This document shows positions 24,640 to 33,742 of a stretch of DNA of 64,000 nt, piece by piece. Location: positions 5,179,327 to 5,243,326 of the forward strand of contig NZ_QFRX01000001.1 in assembly GCF_003143935.1 (NCBI RefSeq), written 5' to 3'. The stretch comes from Streptomyces sp. Act143. GTDB lineage: Bacteria > Actinomycetota > Actinomycetes > Streptomycetales > Streptomycetaceae. Within the stretch, counting starts at the first letter, position 1. Each line of letters opens with the position of its first letter. The position numbers were made by a program, and so were the translations under genes. Below the pieces are notes generated by a model. That model had not been told where the DNA came from. It saw only the letters and a list, made by a program, of their open reading frames with translations, and ran no database searches.

Positions 24640-26587
24640 AGGTGAAGTACTTCCAGGAGCCGTACGTCGTGGTGTTCACGCTGTCGCCCGAGCCGCTGAT
24701 GTAGGAGTTGCGGACCCGGAAGCGCACCCCCTTCGGCGGGGTGCCGGTGAGCTGGACGGCGGACTTGCCCGCCGAGTCGAGCTTGAAGAACTCGCGGTAC
24801 GTGGTGACCCAGCTGGTGCCCGACCAGTACTGGATCTGGAGCAGCTGCGTGCGGCCCCCGTACGGCGGCAGCGTCGCGGTGACGACCGGGTCCTTGGACT
24901 GCCGGAAGTACAGATACGTGTGGTTCCACGTGTACTTGGACGTGTAGGCGCCGCTGACCGAGGTGCCGATCGACACCTTGGCGCCGACCGTGCTCTCCAC
25001 CGACCGCGGCGCATAGCGGGAGTCGCCCGCGAACTTCGCGGTCAGCTTGGTCTTCCGCTTGAGGTCCACGACGACGGACAGGTTGCCGTCGGAGTTGACC
25101 GTGCCGGTCTTCACCAGGGTGTTGGGCTTGTCCGCGCCGTAGGGGTTGGCCCAGATCTCCACCGTGCGGTTCTTGTACGTCGTCCCGAGGTGCGCGGTGA
25201 ACTTCACGTCCTGGCCGTACGAGTAGACCTTGCCGTTGTTGTTCAGCGTCAGGGCCGGGGTGGCCCGGGAGACGTCGACGGTGTCGGAGGCGGTGGCGCC
25301 GGCGTGCTCGGCGTCGCCCGCGTACGTGACCGTGTACTTGACCTTCCCGCCGGCCGGCGGGACGTCCGTGAAACTGAACTTGCCGCCCGTGCCGAGGGAC
25401 TTGGCGCCGAGCGACTTGCCGCCCGGCGACTCCATGTCGGTGCGGGTCACGGTGACCGGGGTGCCGGCGGGCAGCGCCAGGTTGGCGGTGAGCGTGCCGG
25501 TGACCGTGAGGGTCTTGGCCCGGGGCGCGGAGGCCGGGGCGTTCACGGTGAGCGTCGCGGCGTACTTGCGGGGCTCGTCGACGACCCGGAACTGGGGCGT
25601 GTAGTAGGTGTCGGTGACGAGGAACAGCCTGCCGCCGTCCGCCGACCAGTTGGTGAGGTGGCCGCCCGGCATCCAGTCGTGCGACAGGTTGCGCACGTTG
25701 ACCGGCTTGCTGGGGTCGGTGGGGAAGACGTACGTGTCGCCGACGTCGTCGGTGTCGAGGACGGTGGCGGCGACCGTGCCGTCCGGGGCGACGGCGACCG
25801 TCAGAGGGTTCGACGGCACGGGGTAGGTCCGCACCTGTGCCAGGTCGGAGAGGCGGTACTCGGTGAGGGCCCGGGTGCCGGGTCCGGCCACGACGACGTT
25901 CTGACCGTCGGGGGTCAGGGCCGCGTCCTTGTAGAAGCCGCCCTTGTCCTCGGTGGCCCGGAGCACCGGGGTGCCGGAGGAGATGTCGTAGACGACCATC
26001 GGGCCGGAGCTGATGTTGGTGTCGAGGGCGAGCAGCGTGCCCGGGTTGTCGGGGTCGGCGTAGAGGGCGGGCGGGCTCGCGAAGTCGTGGCCCACCGCCA
26101 GACCGAGGGTGACCGTCGGGGTCTCGGCGGTCAGGTCGACCACGCCGAGGTCGGAGTCCCACTGGTCGCCGTACCCGAACCACAGCTTGCCGTCGGCGTA
26201 GGCGAGCCGGGACGGGATGGTCCCGGCCCCGGTCGCGTACTCGGCGGTCTGCGCGAGCGTCGCCGTGTCGAACGCGACGATCTTGTCGGCGCCGTGGACG
26301 GCCGCGTACAGCGTGCTGTCGTCCGGGCTGAGGATGAGATCACGGACCTGGGGCAGGTCCGTGAGGGTGCCGACGGGGGCGCCGGTGCCGTCGGTGACGG
26401 CGATCCGGCCGGTGTACGGGTCGCTGATGAACACCCGCTGGTGGGTGCCGTCCACGACCGTGTCGGCCGCGTCCTCGATCGCCGGGACGGGCTTGACGGA
26501 GTCGGCGAACGCCGGAGTGGCGGTGAGAGCCGCCGAGCTGAAGAGGACCGCCAGCGTGGTGGCGGCCGCGAGGGAGCGCATACGCAC
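24629..26587 (-). CDS. Secreted beta-propeller protein with Ig-like repeats
   Basis: Exported protein of 652 residues. A clear signal peptide (SLAAATTLAVLFSSAALTA, cut near AFA) is followed by about 300 residues of YVTN/NHL-type propeller strands (RVFISDPYTGRIAVTDGTG, LSPDDSTLYAAVHGADKIV), then Ig-like domains (TLTVNAPASAPRAKTLTV, VKYTVTYAGDAEHAGATA) and a C-terminal beta sandwich. Similar Streptomyces proteins are surface or extracellular and of unknown role. A GTG at 26587 is used as start; an ATG two codons in is equally possible. Its 3' end overlaps the convergent neighbour by 11 bp. Confidence 0.85.
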   Translation of the reverse strand: MRMRSLAAATTLAVLFSSAALTATPAFADSVKPVPAIEDAADTVVDGTHQRVFISDPYTGRIAVTDGTGAPVGTLTDLPQVRDLILSPDDSTLYAAVHGADKIVAFDTATLAQTAEYATGAGTIPSRLAYADGKLWFGYGDQWDSDLGVVDLTAETPTVTLGLAVGHDFASPPALYADPDNPGTLLALDTNISSGPMVVYDISSGTPVLRATEDKGGFYKDAALTPDGQNVVVAGPGTRALTEYRLSDLAQVRTYPVPSNPLTVAVAPDGTVAATVLDTDDVGDTYVFPTDPSKPVNVRNLSHDWMPGGHLTNWSADGGRLFLVTDTYYTPQFRVVDEPRKYAATLTVNAPASAPRAKTLTVTGTLTANLALPAGTPVTVTRTDMESPGGKSLGAKSLGTGGKFSFTDVPPAGGKVKYTVTYAGDAEHAGATASDTVDVSRATPALTLNNNGKVYSYGQDVKFTAHLGTTYKNRTVEIWANPYGADKPNTLVKTGTVNSDGNLSVVVDLKRKTKLTAKFAGDSRYAPRSVESTVGAKVSIGTSVSGAYTSKYTWNHTYLYFRQSKDPVVTATLPPYGGRTQLLQIQYWSGTSWVTTYREFFKLDSAGKSAVQLTGTPPKGVRFRVRNSYISGSGDSVNTTTYGSWKYFTFTS

Positions 26588-26713
26588 TTGGGTTTCGAAC
26601 CCCCCGGAACGAATGTGGGTGCCGCACGCGGCCGGTCACGTGCGGGACCTGTGCGTCGCGTGTGGCGAGTGAGCGAAGAGTAAGTCATGCCACGGACAAC
26701 GACGCCGGAGGGG

Positions 26714-27949
26714 TCAGAGATGGGCCAAGGCGCCCGCCACCAGCGCCCGCACCCCGTGCCCGACCGCCGACAGGTCCGGTGCGAAGTGCGGGCTGTGGTT
26801 GCTGGGGATCGCGTCGAGCTTCGCGAACAGGTCGTCGCCGCCCGGGGCCGCGTCCCAGGTCGCGGCCGGGGTCGTGGTGACGAACCAGTAGGCGTACGGC
26901 TGCCCGTCCGCGGCCAGCAGGGAGAAGTCCTCGCTGCCCATCGCGGGCCCGGGGTCGAACACCGCCGCGTCCCCGAAGACCTCGCGGTGCACGGCGGCCA
27001 CCCGCCGGTCGGTCTCCGCGTCGTTGACGGTCGCCGGGAAGGAGACGCCGAGCGTCACCTCCGGCTCGCGCGGGCAGCCCGCGGCATGGCACTCGCCCTC
27101 GGCGATCCGGCGGATCGCGGCGACCATCCGGTCCCGGACGGCCTCCGACTGCGTCCGCAGATTGAGGGAGATCCGGGCGGTGGACGGGATGATGTTCGAC
27201 GCCGTGCCCGCCTCGACGCGGCCGACGGTCAGCACCGCCGACTCGCGCGGCGCGATCTCCCGGCTGACCACGCTCTGGAGCCGGGTGACCAGATACGCGG
27301 CCGTCACCACCGGGTCGACGGTCGTCTCCGGCCGCGACCCGTGCCCGCCCCGCCCGTGCACGACGATCTCGACGTCGGTGGTGGCGGACAGGATCAGCCC
27401 GGGAACGTGCGGGTACAGCCCCGCCGGGCCGGGCGCCGCGTGCTGCCCGAGCAGCACGTCGGGCCGGGGCACGCGCGCGTACAGCCCGTCCGCGACCATC
27501 CCCGCCGCCCCGCCGCCGGTCTCCTCGGCGGGCTGCCCGACCACGACCAGCGTCCCGTTCCAGGCGTCCCGCCCGGCGGCCAGCGCCCGGGCCGCGCCCG
27601 CCAGCCAGGTCACGTGCAGATCGTGCCCGCACGCGTGCATCACGCCGTCCGTCTCCGAGGCGTACGGCAGCCCGGTCGCCTCCCGCACCGGCAGCGCGTC
27701 CATGTCGGCGCGCAGCAGCACGACCGGCCCGTCCCCGTTGCGCAGCACCCCGGCGACACCGGTGCCGCCGATGCCCTCGACGGTCTCGTACCCGGCCGTC
27801 TTCAGACGCTCGGCGAGGCGGCCGGCGGTGCGGTGCTCCTGGTGGGACAGCTCGGGGTGGCGGTGCAGGTCCCGGTAGAGGTCCTCCAGGTCGGGGAGAT
27901 CGAGCTCGGCGGTCAGGTCCAGCGCGGTGCGGGCGGCGGCGGAGGTCAT
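26714..27949 (-). CDS. M20-family amidohydrolase
   Basis: Cytosolic M20D-type amidohydrolase (411 aa) of the hippurate hydrolase/IAA-amino-acid hydrolase group. It should cleave N-acyl amino acids with a two-metal centre. Visible landmarks are RHPELSHQEHRTA, the ADMDALPV segment, the MHACGHDLH metal motif, QPAEETGGG (catalytic and metal Glu), GGHGSRPE at the dimerisation lid, and the late GSEDFSLL metal ligand. All expected metal ligands are present. It stands alone, with a 197-bp divergent promoter region shared with the TerB-like gene. Confidence 0.93.
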   Translation of the reverse strand: MTSAAARTALDLTAELDLPDLEDLYRDLHRHPELSHQEHRTAGRLAERLKTAGYETVEGIGGTGVAGVLRNGDGPVVLLRADMDALPVREATGLPYASETDGVMHACGHDLHVTWLAGAARALAAGRDAWNGTLVVVGQPAEETGGGAAGMVADGLYARVPRPDVLLGQHAAPGPAGLYPHVPGLILSATTDVEIVVHGRGGHGSRPETTVDPVVTAAYLVTRLQSVVSREIAPRESAVLTVGRVEAGTASNIIPSTARISLNLRTQSEAVRDRMVAAIRRIAEGECHAAGCPREPEVTLGVSFPATVNDAETDRRVAAVHREVFGDAAVFDPGPAMGSEDFSLLAADGQPYAYWFVTTTPAATWDAAPGGDDLFAKLDAIPSNHSPHFAPDLSAVGHGVRALVAGALAHL

Positions 27950-28146
27950 GGGCGGCAGCGTATTGCGCGGGCGTGCGGAAACGGCCGCCGACGCGAGGGA
28001 GGAGGTGGGGTGTCGGCGGTCGCCGGCCGGGCTTGGTGGAACCTTTACCGGGGCCCGGCCGTTGCCCGGATGAGATCACGCGTGAGATCAAGCAGGAGAT
28101 CGCGCATGAGAGCACTCAGACGAGTACGAGCACCGAGGTGACGTCA

Positions 28147-28719
28147 ATGGCACTGTTCGACCGGCTCAAGGACCAGGCCAAGAACCTCCAGCAGCAGGTG
28201 CAGGGCGGCGGGCACGGCACGGGCGGCGGACCCGGCGCGAGTGCGCACGGAAGCTCCCGGAGCGGCTCGCACGGCGGCTCGCGCGCCCAGCTGGTGGGTC
28301 TGTTCAAGACACAGCTCGGCTCGCTCAAGGCCGAGCTGAAGAGCGGCGCGTACCGGGACGCGAGCATGGCGATGTGCGCGCTGGTCGCGGCGGCCGACGG
28401 GCAGGTGGACGCGTCCGAGATGCAGCAGATGGAGTCGATGATCCTCACCAACGAGGTGCTGCAGAACTTCCCGCCGGAGCAGCTGCGCACCCGTTTCCAC
28501 AAGCATGTGGACCAGCTCACCCGCAACTTCGCGCAGGGCAGGTCCGAGGCCCTCCAGGACATCGCCAAGGCCGCCAAGAAGCCCGCCGAGGCCCGCGCGG
28601 TGATCCAGACCGGCATCGTCATCGCGGGCGCCGACGGACACTTCTCACAGGCCGAGCAGATGGTCCTGCGGGAGGCGTGCGCGGCGTTGAACCTGAACCC
28701 GGCGGAGTTCCAGCTCTGA
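28147..28719 (+). CDS. TerB-like tellurite-resistance family protein
   Basis: A 190-residue protein with a Gly/Ser/His-rich N-terminal segment (residues ~18-48) and a C-terminal all-helical TerB domain of about 140 residues (MAMCALVAAADGQVDASEM, then VIAGADGHFSQAEQM), in which two acidic ADG loops resemble the metal-binding sites of TerB. TerB works with TerD and VWA proteins in membrane-linked stress complexes in other bacteria. Here it is a solo gene; a TerF-like VWA protein is encoded 17 kb away. The ATG at 28147 follows GAGGTGA. The frame is open upstream but has no better start. Confidence 0.88.
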   Translation: MALFDRLKDQAKNLQQQVQGGGHGTGGGPGASAHGSSRSGSHGGSRAQLVGLFKTQLGSLKAELKSGAYRDASMAMCALVAAADGQVDASEMQQMESMILTNEVLQNFPPEQLRTRFHKHVDQLTRNFAQGRSEALQDIAKAAKKPAEARAVIQTGIVIAGADGHFSQAEQMVLREACAALNLNPAEFQL

Positions 28720-28746
28720 GGACCGGGCCCGGCGCCGGGCCGGGCC
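28720..28746. terminator. GC-rich terminator hairpin
   Basis: GGCCCGGC directly followed by GCCGGGCC, with a further GGGCCC, lies between the convergent TerB-like gene and the small membrane protein gene. A compact hairpin is likely. Confidence 0.55.
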
Positions 28747-28947
28747 CTAGTCCCGCTGTACGTGCTCGACGTGCTCGACGTGGGTGACCTGGGTGCTCTG
28801 GGTGACCTGGGTGACCTGGTCGGCCCGGCGGTCCTCCGTCGCCCGGGCCGGCCCCGCGTTCGCCGCCAGGACCAGGGCCGCCACGGCGACCACGGCGGCT
28901 ATGACGCCCCTTGCGTAACGCTCGGTGGTGCTGGTGCGTTCGAGCAC
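28747..28947 (-). CDS. Small exported or membrane protein (66 aa)
   Basis: A 66-residue protein with a basic start, one hydrophobic helix (VIAAVVAVAALVLAANA) that could be a signal peptide, and a polar tail of short repeats (VTQVTQSTQVTHVEHVEHV). The GTG at 28947 follows GAGG by six bases. The repeated DNA behind the tail (CTGGGTGAC units) suggests recent expansion. No family is recognised; I call it because of the ribosome site and the membrane segment. Confidence 0.5.
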   Translation of the reverse strand: MLERTSTTERYARGVIAAVVAVAALVLAANAGPARATEDRRADQVTQVTQSTQVTHVEHVEHVQRD

Positions 28948-29014
28948 GGCGACCTCGCAGTGACGACGGTGACGACAGTGGTTACGGCTTTCCCCCGCCT
29001 ATTTACGTACTGCC

Positions 29015-29032
29015 TATTAAGCAGGCTTAATA
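29015..29032. promoter_or_regulatory. 18-bp perfect palindrome, likely autoregulatory operator
   Basis: TATTAAGC-AG-GCTTAATA is a perfect palindrome in an unusually A/T-rich patch 61 bp upstream of the XRE/TPR regulator start. Its A/T richness against the G+C background and its position suggest a regulator-binding site. Confidence 0.6.
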
Positions 29033-29092
29033 CGCCGTTTAACCTAGAGCCCGATGGAGCCCAACGGCAAGAGGCGCAGGGAGAGTTGGCCC

Positions 29093-30436
29093 ATGTCCGA
29101 CCGTGACGACCCGGAGACCATCGGGCGCAGGGTGCAGCAGCTCAGGGTCGAACGCGGGCTGACCCAACGGCAGCTCGCCGAGCCCGCCTACACCGCCGCC
29201 TACATCTCCACCCTGGAGTCCGGCCGGGTCCGCCCCTCCGACCAGGCGCTGCGCCATCTCGCCGACCGGCTCGACGTCGCCTTCGACGAGCTGGCCACCG
29301 GCCGCCCCGCCCGCCTCGTCACCGACCTGCGGCTGCGGCTCATCGAGGCCCAGCGCACCCTGGCCAACGGCGACACCGAGGAGGCCGCCCGCAGCTACGC
29401 CACCCTGCTCGCCGAGGCCGAGGAGCTCCAGCTCGCCGAGGCGCAGTACGACGCCCTGATCGGACTCGGCGAGTCGGCCGTGGAGAGCGGCGAACTCATC
29501 GAAGGACGCCGGTACTTCGAACGGGCCGAGCGGGTCTTCGCCGACGCCCCGCTGCCCGCCCGGGTGCCCGCGCTGCGCGGTCGCGCCCTCTCCCACTACC
29601 TCGCCGGTGAACTCCGGTACGCCGTCTACCTGCTGGAGTCCACCCTCGACGAGCTCAACCGCGGCGGGCTGCACGACCCCGACGCCCTGCTGCTGCTCTA
29701 CGCCAGCATCATCGGCCCCTACATGGACATGGGCGCCCACGCCCGCGCCGCCCAGGCCGCCGAACTCGCCCTCGCCCTCGCCCCGCAGGCCGGCGACCCG
29801 GCCCTGGTCGCCCGGATGCACCGCTCGGTCGCCCGCACCCTCATCGCCGAGGGCCGGGTCGTCGAGGCCGACGCCTCCCTCGCCAAGGCCGCCGAGCTCT
29901 ACCGCGGGCTGCAACTGCGCACGGAACTCGCCAACTGCCACTGGATGCGCGGGTACGTCTGCGCCCAGAACGGCGAACTGGAGCGCGCCGAGGCCGAGTT
30001 GAGGCAGGCGCTCGCCATGCTGTCCGCCAAGCGCGCCGCCCTCTACTCCAGCCAGGCCGCCGTCGAACTCGCCGACGTACTGCACCGGCGCGGCAAGTCC
30101 GAGGAGGCCGCGGCCCTCCTGCACGACGTGCTGGGCGACCTGTCCTCGGAACGCGGCGCCGTCCACTCCGCCGCCGCGCACCGGCTGCTCGGCATCATCG
30201 CCGAGGACGCCCGCGACCCGGAGACCGCCGAGGAGCACTACGTCCGCGCCCTGAGCCTGCTGGAACGGGCCGGCGCCGCCGGTGACCTGGCCGACCTGTG
30301 CCGGCTGCTGGGGGACCTGCTGCGCCGGGAGGGGAGGGTGGAAGCGGCCCTCGACGCCTACCGCACGGGCCTCGGCCACCGAACGGCCCCCGGCACCACC
30401 ACCCTCGGCCCCGCCCCCGCACAACCGCCCCTGTGA
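29093..30436 (+). CDS. XRE-family regulator with TPR domain
   Basis: A 447-residue regulator. Residues ~8-65 form an XRE/Cro helix-turn-helix (IGRRVQQLRVERGLTQRQLA, then YISTLESGRVRPSDQAL). The rest is a helical array of about nine TPR-like repeats (for example YRGLQLRTELANCHWMRG, AAAHRLLGIIAEDARD). This layout occurs in Streptomyces regulators that sense small peptides or protein partners. The ATG at 29093 follows GGGAGAG; the in-frame ATG at 29054 adds a basic leader. The perfect palindrome upstream is probably its own operator. No peptide gene is obvious next to it. Confidence 0.88.
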   Translation: MSDRDDPETIGRRVQQLRVERGLTQRQLAEPAYTAAYISTLESGRVRPSDQALRHLADRLDVAFDELATGRPARLVTDLRLRLIEAQRTLANGDTEEAARSYATLLAEAEELQLAEAQYDALIGLGESAVESGELIEGRRYFERAERVFADAPLPARVPALRGRALSHYLAGELRYAVYLLESTLDELNRGGLHDPDALLLLYASIIGPYMDMGAHARAAQAAELALALAPQAGDPALVARMHRSVARTLIAEGRVVEADASLAKAAELYRGLQLRTELANCHWMRGYVCAQNGELERAEAELRQALAMLSAKRAALYSSQAAVELADVLHRRGKSEEAAALLHDVLGDLSSERGAVHSAAAHRLLGIIAEDARDPETAEEHYVRALSLLERAGAAGDLADLCRLLGDLLRREGRVEAALDAYRTGLGHRTAPGTTTLGPAPAQPPL

Positions 30437-30595
30437 CCACCGTCGGCCCGGCCCGGCCCGGCCCGCGCCCAACGCCGGCCGTGACGGCCCCCGACCCCGC
30501 ACCCGCACAGCCTCCTCCTTGGCCATCCCGACCCTCCCCACAGCACCCACCGGTTAGCCTCCCGGGGGCGAGAGAACAACCGACAGGGCGAGTGC

Positions 30596-31597
30596 GTGGA
30601 GAATCAGAGGACGGTGGCCGACGGGCTGCGGATCGCCGTGCGTGCGCTCGTGTACGCCGTCGTCGGCGGGGCCGCGCTCCTCGCCATCGCGACCGTCGCC
30701 TCCGTGCTCGGCCCCACCCTCGCCCTCGACCTCTACACCCCGCCCGTCGCCGCCTGGTGGACCGTCTTCACCGCGATCACCGTGCAGGGCGTGCCGTTCC
30801 TGCTGCTGGGCACAGTCGTCTCCGCGGCCATCGGCGCCTTCGTGCCGGAGCGGGTGTTCACCCGCCTGCTGCCCCGCAACCAGGCCCTCGCCGTGCCGGT
30901 CGCGGGCGCGGCGGGGGTCGTGCTGCCGGGGTGCGAGTGCGCGTCGGTGCCGGTGGCGGGGAGCCTGATGCGCCGCGGGGTCGCCCCGGCCGCCGCCCTC
31001 GCCTTCCTGCTCTCCGCGCCCGCGATCAACCCCGTGGTGCTGGTGGCCACGTCGATCGCCTTCCCCGGCCGGCCGGAGATGGTGCTCGGCCGGCTCGTCG
31101 CCTCTCTCGCCACGGCCGTGGTGATGGGCTGGCTGTGGGCCAGGTTCGGCAAGCAGGAGTGGCTGCGGCCACCCGAGCGGCACGCCCCCGAGGCCCGGGG
31201 CGTCAAGGCCTTCGGCGCCGGACTCCAGCACGACTTCCTGCACGCCGGCGGCTTCCTGGTGCTCGGCGCGGCGGCTGCGGCGACCTTCAACATCGCCGTA
31301 CCGAGGTCCGTGCTCGACCTGTTCACCGGCTCGGTCTGGCTGTCGGTGCTGCTGCTGGCCGTCCTCGCGGTCGTGCTGTGCGTGTGCAGCGAGGCGGACG
31401 CGTTCGTGGCGGCCTCGCTCAGCGGCTTCTCACCCACCGCGCGGCTGGCGTTCATGGTGGTCGGCCCGATGGTCGACCTGAAGCTGATCGCGCTCCAGGC
31501 GGGCACCTTCGGGCGGGCCTTCGCGCTGCGGTTCTCGGCGGTGACCTGGGTCGTGGCCGTGGTGAGCAGTGTGCTCGTGGGGTGGTGGCTGCTGTGA
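30596..31597 (+). CDS. Permease, DUF318/UPF0718 family
   Basis: Integral membrane protein (333 aa) of the COG0701 permease family, with about eight helices arranged as two similar halves. The family Cys motif is visible as PGCECASVP in the first half, and the second half has CVCSEADAFVA. Members are proposed exporters of metal or organometal species; the substrate is unproven. The GTG start at 30596 follows AGGGCGAG. The stop overlaps the next gene's GTG by four bases (GTGA), and the partner is the TIGR03943 protein that usually accompanies this family. Confidence 0.9.
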   Translation: MENQRTVADGLRIAVRALVYAVVGGAALLAIATVASVLGPTLALDLYTPPVAAWWTVFTAITVQGVPFLLLGTVVSAAIGAFVPERVFTRLLPRNQALAVPVAGAAGVVLPGCECASVPVAGSLMRRGVAPAAALAFLLSAPAINPVVLVATSIAFPGRPEMVLGRLVASLATAVVMGWLWARFGKQEWLRPPERHAPEARGVKAFGAGLQHDFLHAGGFLVLGAAAAATFNIAVPRSVLDLFTGSVWLSVLLLAVLAVVLCVCSEADAFVAASLSGFSPTARLAFMVVGPMVDLKLIALQAGTFGRAFALRFSAVTWVVAVVSSVLVGWWLL

Positions 31598-32373
31598 GGC
31601 GATACGGTTCCGCGCTGATCCTGGTGCTGGTCGGGGCGGCGATCCTGCGGATCTCGGCGTTCAGCGCGCTGTATCTGCGGTATGTGCAGGCGGGGCTGCG
31701 TCCCTACCTGGTGCTGTCGGGCGTGGTGCTCGTGTCGCTGGGCGTCGCGATGGCCGTCGTACGACGTACGGAGCACCGGCACGACCACGGCCACGAGGAC
31801 GACCACCACGGCCAGGAGGACGATCCCGGCCATGAGGACGGTCACGGGCAGGGGCACGGTCATGGGCAGGGGCACGGTCATGGCCCCGGTGTGGCCTGGC
31901 TGCTCACCCTCCCCGCGCTCGCCCTGCTGCTCTTCCCGCCACCCGCCCTCGGCTCCTACAGCGCCGAACGCGAGGCGGCGCAGCGGGCCGCGCAGGGTGT
32001 CGGGACCTTCCCGGCGCTGCCCGCCGGGGACCCGGTGGAGCTGACCGTGGGCGAGTTCAGCTCGCGGGCCGTCTACGACAGCGGACGGTCGCTGAAAGGC
32101 CGCACGGTGCGGCTGACCGGTTTCGTGACCCACGGCGACGACGGCACCTGGTACGTCACCCGGCTGCTCGTCTCCTGCTGCGCCGCCGACGCGAGCGCCG
32201 GCAAGGTCGAGATCCGCGGCGCCGACGCGCTGCCCGCGGACACCTGGGTCACCGTCACCGGCAGCTGGCACCCGAAGGGCGCGCTGGGCACCGACGCGGC
32301 ATGGCCGCCGGTGCTGGACGCCACGTCGGTCACGCAGGTGAAGGAGCCGGCGGACCCGTACGAGAAGAGGTGA
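31594..32373 (+). CDS. TIGR03943-family permease partner with His-rich loop
   Basis: A 259-residue partner of the upstream permease. Two N-terminal helices are separated from a third by a long loop packed with His, Asp and Gly (residues ~55-90, with units such as HGQGHGHG), an obvious metal-binding stretch. The C-terminal ~130 residues form a soluble beta-rich domain including LLVSCCAADA, the paired Cys typical of the family. It begins at the GTG at 31594 inside the permease stop codon, so the two subunits are made together. The His-rich loop points to a transition metal such as zinc or nickel; that is inference. Confidence 0.88.
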   Translation: MRRYGSALILVLVGAAILRISAFSALYLRYVQAGLRPYLVLSGVVLVSLGVAMAVVRRTEHRHDHGHEDDHHGQEDDPGHEDGHGQGHGHGQGHGHGPGVAWLLTLPALALLLFPPPALGSYSAEREAAQRAAQGVGTFPALPAGDPVELTVGEFSSRAVYDSGRSLKGRTVRLTGFVTHGDDGTWYVTRLLVSCCAADASAGKVEIRGADALPADTWVTVTGSWHPKGALGTDAAWPPVLDATSVTQVKEPADPYEKR

Positions 32374-32374
32374 C

Positions 32375-32413
32375 GGGGCGGCCACCGCTCTGATGACCAG
32401 AGGTGGCCGCCCC
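32375..32413 (+). terminator. Terminator of the permease operon
   Basis: A 12-bp perfect stem (GGGGCGGCCACC / GGTGGCCGCCCC) extends inward by TCTG/CAGA after a small bulge. It begins one base after the stop codon of the TIGR03943 gene. Confidence 0.85.
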
Positions 32414-32953
32414 TTGCGAGGACGCGCGGCTCCCCTGCGCGATCCTCGCCCGGCGTCCCCGGTCCCGCGCGGAGCGGCGGGAGACGCTCCGTTCGGCGTC
32501 GCGGGCACGGGGAGACAGGCTTGTGGGGGTCCAGGTGGTGTCGGGTCACCCGAGGCACGGGGTGAGGGCACGTGGGCAGCGGCAAGCGCGCCTCCGGCAC
32601 CGGAGGGACTCCGTGGGCAGCCGCGTCCTGACACGCACCACAACTGACGGTAGCGACCCCGACACGGTCGTGTGAAGCCCTCTTCGTGAACACCCCTTCG
32701 TGAAAGCCGACGAGCACCGGACGGGGCACTCGCCCCGTTTTCACGGGACCCTCAACCGCCGAAACGCTTCCCGGCCCCCGCCGCGTGCCCCGACCCTTGC
32801 AGCGGTGGCCAGCCCCGGGAGGCGACGGACCGGTCCCCGTCGTGTGCCTTGCTCCTTGCTGCGGCGAGCCGGCCCCGGGGGCTGTGGAGCGGCCCCGGCG
32901 CGAGCCTCCATCCCTGCTGCGGCGGGTCCGCCTCGGCAGGCCGTGGAGTGGTT
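32414..32953. other. Gene-free 540-bp stretch with three imperfect ~58-bp repeats
   Basis: No gene is supported here. At about 32791, 32850 and 32908 begin three diverged copies of a 58-59 bp unit containing CCTTGCTGCGGCG-like and GGAGCGG-like cores. Further left are two CTTCGTGAA direct repeats (32682 and 32696) and a hairpin ACGGGGC-N4-GCCCCGT followed by TTT (32721-32741). Confidence 0.5.
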
Positions 32954-33742
32954 CTAGACCTGGACGCGGGCCTGTTTGCGTACGTCCGTCAGGCGGCTGG
33001 CGGCCAGTTCCGCCACCGCCTGGGTGACCTCGGGGTAGACGTCGCCCAGGCCGCCGTTGGTGAGGAGCAGCGCGTCGTCGCCGACGCGGACGGCGGCCAC
33101 GTCGAGGGTGAGCGTGGTCTCGTCGCCGTCCGCGGTCTCCCCGGTCAGCGTGACCCGCAGGGCCTGTCGGGCGTCCCCGATCTCCGGCAGCCGCGCGTCG
33201 CTGACGGTGGCGTTCTGGGCGGCGCCGGTGGCGGTCGCGGCGGTGAACGTCGCGCACTTCTTCGGCAGCGTCTTCAGCCAGGCCAGCGTCCTGTCGACGT
33301 CGGCGGGGCGCACGGCGACGACCTGGTGGTGCAGCTGGGCGTCGTTCCAGGTGTCGTCGAGCCCGGTCGCGGCCCGCACATGGGCGCCCGCGCCGAAGAG
33401 CTGCTCGGAGTAGAGGGCGTCGAGCAGTTTCTGGCAGTCGGGCGTGTCGGTGGTGGCCTTGAGCAGCCCGTCCCGCCAGGTGGCGGCGCCCTCGGTGGGG
33501 GCCCAGGGCTCACCGAGGTCCGCGTCGGTGATGAGCGCGGCCTGCGCCTGGGCGGGGGTGAGGGCGGGGGCGGACGCCGGGGTGGGAGGTGCCGTCGTGG
33601 GGGGTGCGGACGTCTTGGCCTGGGTGGGGGTGGGGGTGGGGGTGGCCGGGGCGGCCTTCTCCGTGGTGATGGCGGAGCAGGCGGTGGCGGCGAGGGGGAG
33701 GGGCAGGGCCAGGGCGAGGGCGAGGAGGGCGCGGCGGGTCAT
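32954..33742 (-). CDS. Lipoprotein with sensor-like extracellular domain
   Basis: Predicted lipoprotein (262 aa): a basic start, hydrophobic core and Cys at residue 22 (LAATACS), then a Pro/Thr linker (residues ~32-60) and an extracellular domain of about 190 residues. The domain resembles the PknH/LppP-like sensor fold (ALITDADLGEPW, LHHQVVAVRPADVD) and has two Cys (DCQKLL, KCATF) that could pair in a disulfide. It would sit outside the membrane, anchored by lipid. It diverges from the threonine leader across 114 bp. Function is unknown. Confidence 0.82.
   Translation of the reverse strand: MTRRALLALALALPLPLAATACSAITTEKAAPATPTPTPTQAKTSAPPTTAPPTPASAPALTPAQAQAALITDADLGEPWAPTEGAATWRDGLLKATTDTPDCQKLLDALYSEQLFGAGAHVRAATGLDDTWNDAQLHHQVVAVRPADVDRTLAWLKTLPKKCATFTAATATGAAQNATVSDARLPEIGDARQALRVTLTGETADGDETTLTLDVAAVRVGDDALLLTNGGLGDVYPEVTQAVAELAASRLTDVRKQARVQV

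Noticed and set aside
27973..28146. N-terminal extension of the TerB-like protein
   Set aside because: The upstream frame lacks a start with a ribosome site; GAGGTGA points to the ATG at 28147.
32682..32741. Second attenuator-like hairpin (ACGGGGC-N4-GCCCCGT with TTT) with a tiny upstream frame
   Set aside because: No plus-strand gene lies downstream; the next gene is on the minus strand, so there is nothing to attenuate.
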